This document shows, one piece after another, positions 54,830-64,000 of a stretch of 64,000 bases of DNA. The position numbers and the translations under genes were made by a program. Each line of letters starts with the position of its first letter. Position 1 is the stretch's first letter. A model generated the notes under the pieces. The model did no database searches and was not told the DNA's origin. It saw only the letters and a program-made list of their open reading frames with translations. The stretch is from Stemphylium vesicarium (Eukaryota; Ascomycota; Dothideomycetes; Pleosporales; Pleosporaceae), in assembly GCA_004380135.1 (NCBI GenBank), contig QXCR01000003.1, forward strand, positions 543,318-607,317. The letters are read 5' to 3'.

Positions 54830-56691
54830 ACGTACCTCACGGGCTCGTGGATCACCCGGGCTCGTGGATCACTTTTGCCAAGCCCTCACCAAAACCACCC
54901 CATTCTAGCGCAAAATAGCCCACTTTGGCCCTATATAGTATAAAGTAAGATGCGATATTATTTAGAGTCTACTTCTACTACCTTCTAGTAGGTACGCATA
55001 TTATGCCTAGTCTTTTTATACTATATACACCGTCGTTAAGATAGTTTACTTACTTTAGCGCGTACTTACCTCTTTAGCTTCTTCCTATTACTACGCGCCC
55101 TAAAGTTCTTAAGAGTAGCTAAATAAGCCCTATTCTTAACTATTAAGGTCCCCTCTACTTAAACTTACTTTCTTTTATATAATTTACATTACGTAGTAAC
55201 TTTATTTACTACTTAAAGCTCTATAATCTCCTTTTACGCTAATACTAGTTTATACGTAATAATTACTACTCCCTTTAAGACCTTCTTAAAAGCCTCTACT
55301 ATAAATATTAGTAAGTTATCTATATACTTCTAAATTTTTACCTTTATAAGCGTTAATTACGACTCTAATTTAAGAGTATTACTTAGAATTTGCGACTACT
55401 AGGGCTTATTACTAAGAAGTAGTAGTAATAAAGTACGTAGCTAGATATTAAGCACTATTATAACCTATTCTAAGTTAAATAGAACTAATCTAGCGCCTTA
55501 AAACTCTTCTTAGATATTACTAGAAGTAATTACTATATTATAGGCGCGTATAAAGTATAGTAAGAACTTAAGCTTTATAATATAGATAATCTAGTTACGT
55601 ATAAGATTCTTAGCTTAGTAGCTATATACTATCTTTAAAGGTAAGAAATACCCTATATTAAGAGACTATAGAAGATATAATAAGTATAGAGGTATATAAA
55701 TAGTAATAATCTTATTTTTCTTATAGTATTCTTAGAAAGTAAGTAAGTTATAGCTCTTATAGCTATTAATTATAAGTAATTAGTAGCTACTAACTACTCT
55801 CTTCTTTATATACTTATTAAAGTACTTTAACTACTATAGGCTAAGCTTATTTATTATCTAGCTATTCTTAAATACTATAATAACCTAATTATAAGATAGA
55901 TCTCTCTTCTTATACTAAGTAGAGAGATAATAGTAGCTCTTAAAGATAATAAAGAGTAGAATAGCCTACTCTATTACGTTAATATTTTAGATAACTATTA
56001 TCTACTCTCTATTATCTTACTATACTACCTTTAGCTATCCTCGTCTCTCTAAAGCTATAATAACTAAACTAGTAGATATCTAGCTTATTATAAAGCTAGC
56101 CTTATTAAAGTTAAATATTTCTTTATCTAGGATACTATACTTAGCTTTAATATTAGCTACTAGGCTAAATTAGCCTTATATAATCTTAGGATCCTTATAG
56201 AGGGCTCTCTTATAGTTATATTTATAATTAAACTTCGTTATAAGCTTAGAGCGGCCTTTAATAAACGTACTAGGCTAGTTTAAGCTAACTTAGCCTATAT
56301 TACGCTCTACGCGCAAAGAATTAGCTATATTAGCTATAGCTACAAGCCTAGGGGGAAATCCTTAGGTAACTAGCTTAAGTATATACTTAATAACTACGTC
56401 CGCCTTATTCTTAGTTAGATTCTTTAATTTAGGCTAGTAATCTACTTATAGAGTCTATCCTATATATTAGTAGCTTAATATTAATTAAGTAATATTATAG
56501 ATAGTTATAGCGCATTACTAAGAGAGTATTACGTCTTATTTAAGAGCCTAAAGGGTAGTCTATATCTAATATTTATTAGAAGGTTCTATTTAGCGTTATT
56601 ATTAAGGCATTACGTAGGAAGGTAGAGTTTGGTGGGGGCTTGGCAAAAGTGATCCACGAGCCCGGGTGATCCACGAGCCCGTGAGGTACGT
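54830..56691 (-). mobile_element. Pogo/Fot1-like DNA transposon B (1862 bp)
   Basis: TA duplications at 54828-54829 and 56692-56693. Both termini start ACGTACCTCA, then two tandem copies of CGGGCTCGTGGATCAC, then TTTTGCCAAGCCC, as in element A. Interior homologous to A and RIP-saturated, transposase remnant on the minus strand. Inserted between conserved RT blocks of a Gypsy element. The size is in the range of described fungal pogo-type elements of Pleosporales such as Molly and Pixie; identity would need a search. Confidence 0.85.
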
Positions 56692-56693
56692 TA

Positions 56694-59650
56694 GTAGATT
56701 ATATATTTATATTAATTACTATACCCTAAATACTATTACTATAAAGAATTACTATTTAATTCTATTAATTTAAGAGACTTTAAGCTAATTAGGTAAGGCT
56801 AAGTACTATATAAAGCTTAATATTATTACTATTTTTAACTAATTAAGAATTACTTAAAGAGATAAATAGCTAATAGCTTTTTATACTTAATATAGGCTAT
56901 TTAAAAACATAGTAATACCTTTTAGACTAGCTAATATACTAAACAAGTTCTAATACTTTATAAATAATATATTACGCCTATTCTTAGATATCTCTTATAC
57001 TATCTACTTTAATAATATCATAATTTATAATAAGAATCTCTATAAGTATAAAAAGTATATATAATCTATTTTAGATACTCTTTAAGAAGCTAGACTCTAG
57101 CTAGACATAAATAAATATAAATTTCACTAGACTAAAGTAACTAATTTTAGCTATATAGTTAGAGTAGATAGAATATAAATAGACCTAAAGAAGGTATAAG
57201 CTATTATAGACTAGGAGAACCTAAATAATATTAAGAATATTAGAGTATTTGTAAGCTTTATAGACTTCTACTAATAATTTATAGACAGCTTCCCCTATCT
57301 AGCTACTCTATTTATAGCTCTAACTAAGAAGAATACTAAGTTTCTCTTTAATAATAATAACTAGAAGGCTTTTAATACTTTAAAGTACGCCTTTATTACT
57401 ATGCTAATATTATAATACTTTAACTCTAATCTTCTAATTAATTTAGAAATAGACGCTTCTGACTACGTTACTATAAGAGTACTCTTATAGATAGCGCCTA
57501 ATAATACTCTTTACTTAGTAGCTGTAATGGGCTAGAGCCCTTGCCCTCTTGTCCTCGTCTACGACCTCGGTGTTTCTCCTGCCCGCTCCGACTGCCGATC
57601 TGCCGATCGCAATATTGTTTCTCCGCCCACATATGTAGATAGCCACGTAGCCTAGAAGCCTAGCTCGCTATCGAATACAATCTTGTTATCCCGAGGTGAA
57701 CGCTCCTTGAGCGTTGCTACTAGCCCTAGGCGTAGCCCCTTACAGTAGCCTACTACTCAAAGAGAATAAACACTATAAAGAACAACTATAAGACCTATAA
57801 TAAAAAGCTACTTACTATCATTTATTATTTTAAGTAATAGAGATTTAAATTAAAGAGCATATTTTTTCTAATTATAGTACTTAGTAATTATAAATATCTA
57901 TAGTACTTTATAACATTAAAATAGCTTAGTTACTATTAAGCTTAATAATCTAAATATCTCTCTTAATTTTAGTTTATAATTATATACTAACTTAGTAAGT
58001 ATAATAAGAAATTTAATACTCTAATTTATTATTTTTAAGACTAACTTATATAAGAAGAAGTATAAAAAAACTTATAAATAGATATTATTTTATTTAAAAC
58101 TATTCTAGAATTCTCCTATAATTAGACTAGTAGAAATTAATAGATCTATCTAAGAAATTATTAAAAAATAGTACTAGCCTATATTTAATAGGCATTTAAA
58201 GAATCTATTTTAATAAGAAACCTTATAGCTATTATATAATAGTATATAATAATTAAAGACTATTACCTTAAGTAACTATAAAAACTATAATAACTATCTA
58301 TACTATAAGAATAGGCTTATTATCTCTAATAATAATAAACTTAAGATCAAAATTCTCTAAGTAGCCTATAATACTCTCTCTAGTAGTTACTTTAGCTAAG
58401 AGAAGACTCTTAAACTTATCTAATACAAATACTACTAGCCCTAACTATTTAAGATAATCTAATAAAATAAATTTTATTATTATATTTACTATAATTTAAA
58501 GGCTTCTTATAAGAAGTATTATAGTCTATTAAAACTATTATTAATACTTAAATAGCGCTAGGTAGATATCTTTATTAACTTTATAGTTAACCTATCTAAT
58601 TAGAAAGATATTAGAATGTAATAGTAGTAGTACACTATCTATCTAAATACTACTACTCAATTCTATATAGTAAAATAGAGGCTCCTAATATAGCGCGTAT
58701 ATTTCTCTACTTCGTCAAGTATAACTATAGCCTTTCTAACATGATTATTTCTAATAAAGATAGATAATTTATTTCTACATTTTATAACGAATTATATAGC
58801 TAGCTAAAGATTAATCTATACTTCTTAACTAGCTACTATTTTAAAACTAATAGATAAACTAAGGATACTAGTACTAAAATAGAATAAGTTCTACACGCGT
58901 ATATAAACTACTAGTAAAATAATTAGGCTTAGTAGCTCTCTATTACTTAATTTAAAGTAAATAATACTATTTTAGAATCTACTAGAGTGTCTCTAATAAT
59001 AGCCTACTATAGTTAGAACCTCTATATAGGCTTTAAACTACTTATAAATAAAATACGCCTTACTTATTAAACTTTTAAAGCGTAAGAGGAAAATATTATA
59101 GTAGATAAGATACGTTATATTACTAAATTTATTTATTAAGAAATAACTTAGGCTTTAGCCTTATAATAAGAATATATAAAGTATAGGTATCTATCTATAC
59201 TAGTATATAAAACTAGTAATAAAGTATAGCTAAACGCGTATAATATTTAAATGTAATAAGTCTCTAAGAAGCTTAATTAGAAGAATTTAAGGCTATACTA
59301 AATAGCTAAGGAGATCTCTTTCTACGCGTACTATCTTAACTTACTTATATTTATAAAGATATACTCTATATTCTATATATCTCTTTTCTATCCTACTACT
59401 AGAAAGTAGAACTATATACTAGGTTAATACGTGCTACTATCTAAGCCTATTATTATAGAGAATAAAGAGAAATACTCTATTAAAAGTACTAAACGTCTCT
59501 ACTTTAATAAGTATAAGAAAAGATATATGTACTATATAAAATAAATAAAGTATAATAAGTTAATCTAAAAATCTATTTTTAATTTAAAAAATAATATAGT
59601 TATAACTATCTTTTATAAAAGATGCCTTAATATACTAAAATCTTTATTAT
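56694..59650 (+). mobile_element. Ty3/Gypsy pol (RT, RNase H, integrase, chromodomain-like end), part 2
   Basis: Continues the RT split by element B: NTITIKNYYLI near 56740, FRLANILNKF near 56920, the YxDD region mutated (IYFNNIIIY) near 57000-57030, and an RNase H junction (LEIDASDYVT) near 57440. The solo LTR 57523-57744 interrupts RNase H just before YYSKRINT. An integrase core (FIVNL then YTIYLNTTTQF) lies near 58570-58660 and a C-terminal block resembling a chromodomain-type end near 59150-59400. All frames are broken by RIP stops. Confidence 0.7.
57523..57744. mobile_element. Solo LTR (222 bp) with GTAGC target duplication
   Basis: Starts TGTAATGGGC and ends GCCCCTTACA, so the ends are inverted, and is flanked by perfect GTAGC duplications (57518-57522 and 57745-57749). 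GC-rich with normal CA/TG, inside RIP-saturated Gypsy RNase H sequence. Removing it with one duplication rejoins the LVA-YYSK reading frame. Confidence 0.88.
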
Positions 59651-60224
59651 TATAATAGATACTTATAGGAGCTTAAGAGTAAGAGAGAGGTATTATTATA
59701 GTAACTATTATAGTTCTCTTACTACTTAAACGCTCTATAACGCTAGGTGCTCTATAAGTACCTAGATTCTACTAATTAGCTAGCTAAGCCTGAGGGCTAT
59801 ACGTACGGGCCTTATATATATTTCCTTACCGCCTCTACATTCTACTTCTATTTCTTTACGCAATGTCTTATATTACACTACATATCGTACGTAGCTACAA
59901 TTAACGCTTCTAATAAGCTCTTAAACACGTGCTCGTAGCATCTCGTAATAGTAAGTAATAAAGAGATAAACTATTATTATAATTATCTTATAGAAGAACG
60001 TATCTAATAGATAAATAGAATAGTGATAAATTTAATAATAAAAATATAAGAATAAAAAGGTTCTATTATTTCTTTTATTATAACTAACTTCTATAGTTAT
60101 ATTTCTTATTTAGATTACTAACTAGTTATTTTATTACTAATATAGAAATAAATTATCTATATTTCAATGTTTATTATTCTACTTAGTTACTAGATAACTC
60201 TATGGGACTACCGCCATATAATAC
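59651..60224. mobile_element. 3' end of composite block, non-coding repeat remnant
   Basis: AT-rich; partial resemblance of 59950-60085 to 46436-46565. The last 40 bp before CTCGC are less mutated. Confidence 0.4.
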
Positions 60225-60910
60225 CTCGCCTGCCTTAGTACGAAACAGGAATAGAGAAGTATCGCCGAACCCCGTATAACACTCGCATGGTTTAGGCCTC
60301 AATTTGGATGACTCTAGGGGGTAAAATTAGGCGTAGTCCTCTAGTAATTATAACCCGCGACGCATTATTAAAGCGCAATAGGTATATAAGCCTTAGCTAT
60401 ACTAGGGCTCTTAAGCAAGAACTCTAAGATTACTATAGACTAGGCGAGTTATTTATATAGAATAACGCACTAATATATACTACTTATTACTTAAGGGAGT
60501 AGTTAGAGCTTTATAGTATTTATACTACTAACTAGCTACTTTACTTACTTAACTTTAACCTAATAGAATACTTATAGTAGAGTCTTAAAAAGAAGCTCTA
60601 TAAGCGTAAATCTTGTCTTAATTGTATAAGAGGCTTAGAAAGTAAGTAGGCTAAATTTAAGATAGGCTTAAAGGAGGCGTAGGCTACTATATCTAAAAAC
60701 CTAATACGCAGCCTTATTACGTCTATATCGCGACGTATTAACTTAGTTCTTTAAGTAAAAGGGTACTAAATACGACATTAAGGTAATTACTATTATTTCT
60801 ATTATTTTAGAATTTTATTTAGAGCTTTTTTAATAGAGTTGCGTTAAGTTAGAATCTATGAGATTTTCTGAGTTCGGGGCCCGTGCGTTTAGCGCGAACA
60901 GACTTCTAGC

Positions 60911-61893
60911 GAGGCACTATACGTGGCATTATTCAATAGCTAGGCTTCCTTGTATAGTTCTATATCGCTAATATTACTATTAGTAGACTATTCTCTAGAA
61001 TAGAGCGTACCTTATCTAATTATTCTAATCTTAATAGCTCCTTATTATTCTTTATTATTCTCTAGGTAGTCTCTATAAAAGTATTTATTCTTTCTATATT
61101 AGAGATATATTTTATTATTATAGCCTTTCTAATACTCTTTCTTAGAAAGTCTATTATTAAACTTTCTTTTAAGTTTATTATTCTTAGCTTATACTTAATT
61201 AGTTTTTATTTTTTCTTTTTCTTTATTAATCTAAGTATTCTAATTAAACCTCTTTATATTAATAGAAGTAAAACTACTTTTAGTCTTTTATTAATATTAT
61301 TCCTTTACCTTATTATTAATATAGATAGTGAATTTTATTAGTAAGTATAGATCTACTAGTTTTTTATAATATACTAAGCTATTTATAATTATATTCTTTA
61401 GACTATTCTTATATATAATTATAAGTATAATGTGATTCTAGTTTTTATACAAATATCGCTACTTTAATTTAGTAGTATATAAGAAAACTAATTTAGTTTA
61501 CTTTAGATAAGTAATTACTTTCTTTACTTAATTCTAAGTATCTACTTTCTTAAAGATATACTCTATTTCTTCTTTAAAATTAGTCTAGCTTATAAATAAG
61601 TATTACGTTTCTATTTTAGTATCTTTTCTAATAGGGTTCTTAAGATAGTCTTCTATATAAGGCTATATCTAGCTAGCTACTTTTTCTTTTAGATATATAT
61701 TAGCTATAATAATTTCTTCTTAATCATTAGATGCGCTATTAAACTTATAGAACAGGTTGATATTTACAAGAAATAAATAAACTTTAATTTAGTTACTATT
61801 ATACTTTTTAAAAGCTACCATCTTAGGTAGTAGTTTTAGGCGTTTATTAGGCGTAGCTATAACTTAAGCTATAAGCTAGTCTACTAGTTTTAT
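60911..61893 (-). mobile_element. Ty3/Gypsy gag relic, minus strand
   Basis: Minus-strand reading shows a Gag-like opening (KKYNSNQIKVYLFLVNINLF) near 61740-61820, followed by EDYLKNPIRKDT-like text and a charged, coiled-coil-rich region. Same orientation as the RT relic at 43573-45569, which fits one element split by the Tc1-like insertion. Confidence 0.6.
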
Positions 61894-61895
61894 TA

Positions 61896-63998
61896 CAGTA
61901 GGGTGACAAAATAAAAACAACCTTAAAAAAGTAACCTTTTTTAAAGCTATATATCTAGACAAGTAGACTAGCTATAGTTCAGATCTTTGGTGTTTTAGAA
62001 AGCTTAGAACTTCTTCTTTAGGTTAATGTCTCTAAATAGTTGCTTAGTAAGCTCTTACTAGCGTAACCTTAGTAGTGTTAGAGTCTACTAAAAAGCTCTC
62101 TCGTTTCTAAGCTACAACTTTTTATTTATAGTATCGATTTTGCTAAAAATCCAATGTGCTATTATATACGTTTAGTTATATAATATACCTTTATTAAAAG
62201 ATTTTCTGTTTATTTCTATAGTAGTTAGATAAAAAAGTTATTTTTTAAGCTTTTAGTATATTGAAATAGCTAGATCTAGTAACTAGTACTTAGTATACTA
62301 GCCTTTAGCTAGTTTAACTGCCTTATAACGTCTAGGTAAAGATTTAATATAGTTATCTATCGCTTCTTGCGGTATTTGTTCTCACTCCTCTAAAATTGCT
62401 TTTTTAAATAGATTTACTACTTTTATACTAGCACCTAGGCCTAAAGAGGCACTAGGCCTTCTTGCTAGCCTATTCTTAAGTAAGCTCTAAATATTTTCTA
62501 TAGGATTTAGATCTAGGCTATAGGCAGGATACTCGAAGAGAGGAATCCTATTTCTTAAAAACTAAGAAATAACTACTAGCGTTTTGTGGATCTTAGCATT
62601 ATCTTGCTAAAATTTCTACCCTAGATAGAATAATATATTAGCTTTCTAGATATTAAAAAACTTTTAAAAAATATTAAGAATTAGCTAAGTTATAGTCTTT
62701 TAAACTTAAAAATAAATAAGAGCTTTCTTATCTCTTTTAAATAAGGGTTTAACTATAGGAGTTAAAACTTCTTATATATATCTTATATTTGTAAAGCTCC
62801 TAGTGTCTTATAGAGTCTTAGTTATATATAACTTAGATCTTCCACCTAACTAAATAGCTCCCTAAACAGAGATAGTAATATCGCGGGCTATAACTTAGTT
62901 AGTAAGCTAGCTAAAAATATTCTAAAAAAATAGAAAAGTACTACATTTTTAGGAGAAAAATATAGCCTATTAGAATTTTTTTTAAACTTACTTGAATTAG
63001 TTGTAGAAACTTATTTAGGCCCAGTTCTCTTATTTCTTCTCTTTCTAACGTATTCTTGCCTGGCACCGTGCCTACGCTATATAGAAGACTCGTCTAAAAA
63101 TATAACTTTAGTAAAGTTTATAAATTTTAAAATTTTTATAGTCTTCTTAGCGTACTTCTTGCGGTTACTAGCTTTTTCTTTGTTTAAAAGCTGTTTTTTC
63201 TTAGTAGTAGAAATAGAGTATTTCTCTACTTTTAATAGGCGTTGTAGGCTTCTAGTAGAAAACTTTAAATTATTTTCTTCTAGAATACGGCGATTTATCT
63301 TTTTAGGACTACGTTCTAGATCTCTATTAACTACTCTAGTAGCTCTTTTAGAGATCTTAGAAGGGCGGCCTAATTTAGGCTTTAAAGAAGTAGTAGAAGT
63401 ATTTTTTTTCTTTTTAATACGTTGTAAGGCGTCTATAATAGATCTAGAAGGCTTTTCTAGTATAGTACTAATAGTACTAGTAGAGAGTTGTTGCAAAGAT
63501 AAAGTATAAACTTCTTTTTCAAATTTCGAAAGTTCTATAGACATAGAGAGGAAATATGGAAGAGAAAAATTAGACTTAGAAAAAGAAGACTATATAGAAT
63601 TAGACTAAAAGAAGCTTACGTAATTTTAGCGTCTTTTTTTAGCGTACTTTTTCTTTAACTATTTTTAAAACTTTACTTAGATAATCTAGAAGGCTAGGAT
63701 TCTGCTTACGTAATCTTAACGTAAGCTAGTATTACGTAAAAAAAATTTAGAACTTTTAATACGCTAGATAAAAAGTTGTAGCTAGACTAAGCTAGAGCTA
63801 TTTTAAACTCTATGTTTAAGGCTAATTTGAATTCTCTATTTGCTTACTAAGCAATCGTCTAAAGTAGCTAACCTAAACAGAAAGTTCTTAACTTTCTAAA
63901 ACACTAAAAATCTTAGCTTTAGCTAGTCTACATGTCTAGTTATATAGCTTTAAAAAAGGTTACTCTTTTTAGGTTGTTTTCTTTTTGTCACCCTACTG
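61896..63998 (-). mobile_element. Tc1/mariner-like DNA transposon (2103 bp)
   Basis: Inverted repeats of about 85 bp begin CAGTAGGGTGACAAAA on both ends, flanked by TA (61894-61895 and 63999-64000); the window ends on the second TA. It carries a minus-strand transposase gene (separate entry). RIP damage is lighter than in 41219-43570, whose ends and transposase are related. Confidence 0.88.
62270..63544 (-). pseudogene. Tc1/mariner transposase, stop-broken
   Basis: Starts with ATG 63544. The first 155 codons are open and encode the N-terminal DNA-binding half: a Lys-rich first HTH region, the GRPS linker, a second HTH (ISKRATRVVNRDLERSP) and the first catalytic Asp in VIFLDESSI. The frame then meets TAG and continues in the same frame as RRHGARQEYVRKRR, with further stops at likely Trp and Gln codons; a VWGAIWLGGRS-like block near 62830-62880 and the DLNPIEN motif near 62490-62515 remain legible. 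All stops seen could come from TGG or CAA/CAG by C-to-T or G-to-A. It would bind the inverted repeats if intact. Confidence 0.8.
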
Positions 63999-64000
63999 TA

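Larger units (their letters stand above)
46281..60224 (+). mobile_element. 13.9-kb composite retroelement block, CTCGC target duplication
   Basis: Starts TGTAACAG directly after CTCGC (46276-46280) and ends just before CTCGC (60225-60229). A 5-bp duplication fits an LTR retrotransposon. It holds at least two Ty3/Gypsy pol copies on the plus strand, three pogo-like elements and a solo LTR. A clear matching 3' LTR was not found; segments near 46436-46565 and 59950-60085 resemble each other but not over a full LTR. Confidence 0.65.
45577..60904 (+). mobile_element. Tc1-like transposon split by a 13.9-kb insertion
   Basis: 28-bp inverted termini at 45577-45604 and 60877-60904 both read AGTCTGTTCGCGCTAAACGC from the outside, then CCGGGCCC or ACGGGCCC. 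The plus strand encodes a DDE transposase in two parts. The left part ends with a well-preserved stretch (46110-46280) containing FSDECSIARGSGRNPCW. The right part starts at 60225 and continues to a degraded NFNLIEYL block near 60550-60570. Joining the parts across the 5-bp duplication restores the reading frame. Outer target duplication not resolved. Confidence 0.75.

Overview
This window looks like filamentous ascomycete nuclear DNA, most likely Dothideomycetes (Pleosporales). Genes have short introns (mostly 47-75 nt) with GTNNGN donors and CTAAC-like branch points. The gene families are fungal. The right third is AT-rich repeat DNA with the CpA-to-TpA depletion left by repeat-induced point mutation (RIP). 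I cannot fix the species from sequence alone. All names come from reading conserved motifs; no database search was run.

Layout. 1-39990 is normal-composition, gene-containing DNA. In order it holds: the 3' end of a purine permease (1-600); a Zn2Cys6 transcription factor (3839-6869, minus, eight exons reconstructed) with about 3 kb of apparently non-coding DNA on each side; the Fe-S assembly factor CIA2 (9962-10635); small hypothetical genes (10750-13225); LSM2 (13776-14287, minus, three exons); a methyltransferase-domain protein (14723-17395, minus); ribulose-phosphate 3-epimerase (18525-19756); a secreted Gly/Pro/Ser/Met repeat protein (21439-22392); a secreted alpha/beta hydrolase with a GC-AG intron (23300-24556); and a fungal rhodopsin-like membrane protein (25175-26541).

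26700-39990 looks like a secondary-metabolite gene cluster. Its centre is a 1608-residue isocyanide synthase-NRPS-like protein (ICS-A-T-transferase, the CrmA architecture) at 31029-35965. Next to it is an intact SIT-type (siderophore-transporter-like) MFS gene at 36571-38388. It is flanked by an alcohol acyltransferase lacking its N-terminus, an alpha/beta hydrolase split by an in-frame TAG, and a short-chain dehydrogenase with no ATG and an in-frame TAA. The core and transporter are intact while three putative tailoring genes are damaged. The natural inference is an acyl- or ester-decorated isocyanide, possibly metal-binding, whose pathway is being trimmed.

39991-64000 is a transposon island that begins directly after the stop of the dehydrogenase relic. 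Its nesting can be partly resolved. A minus-strand Ty3/Gypsy element is split by a Tc1-like element (45577-60904). That element is split by a 13.9-kb block (46281-60224) with a CTCGC target duplication. The block contains Gypsy pol relics, three pogo/Fot1-like elements with TA duplications (49635-51481, 52582-54429, 54830-56691) and a solo LTR (57523-57744). Two further Tc1-like elements sit at 41219-43570 (itself carrying a solo LTR) and 61896-63998. Long elements are saturated with RIP, whereas short LTRs and the pogo-like termini have escaped it.
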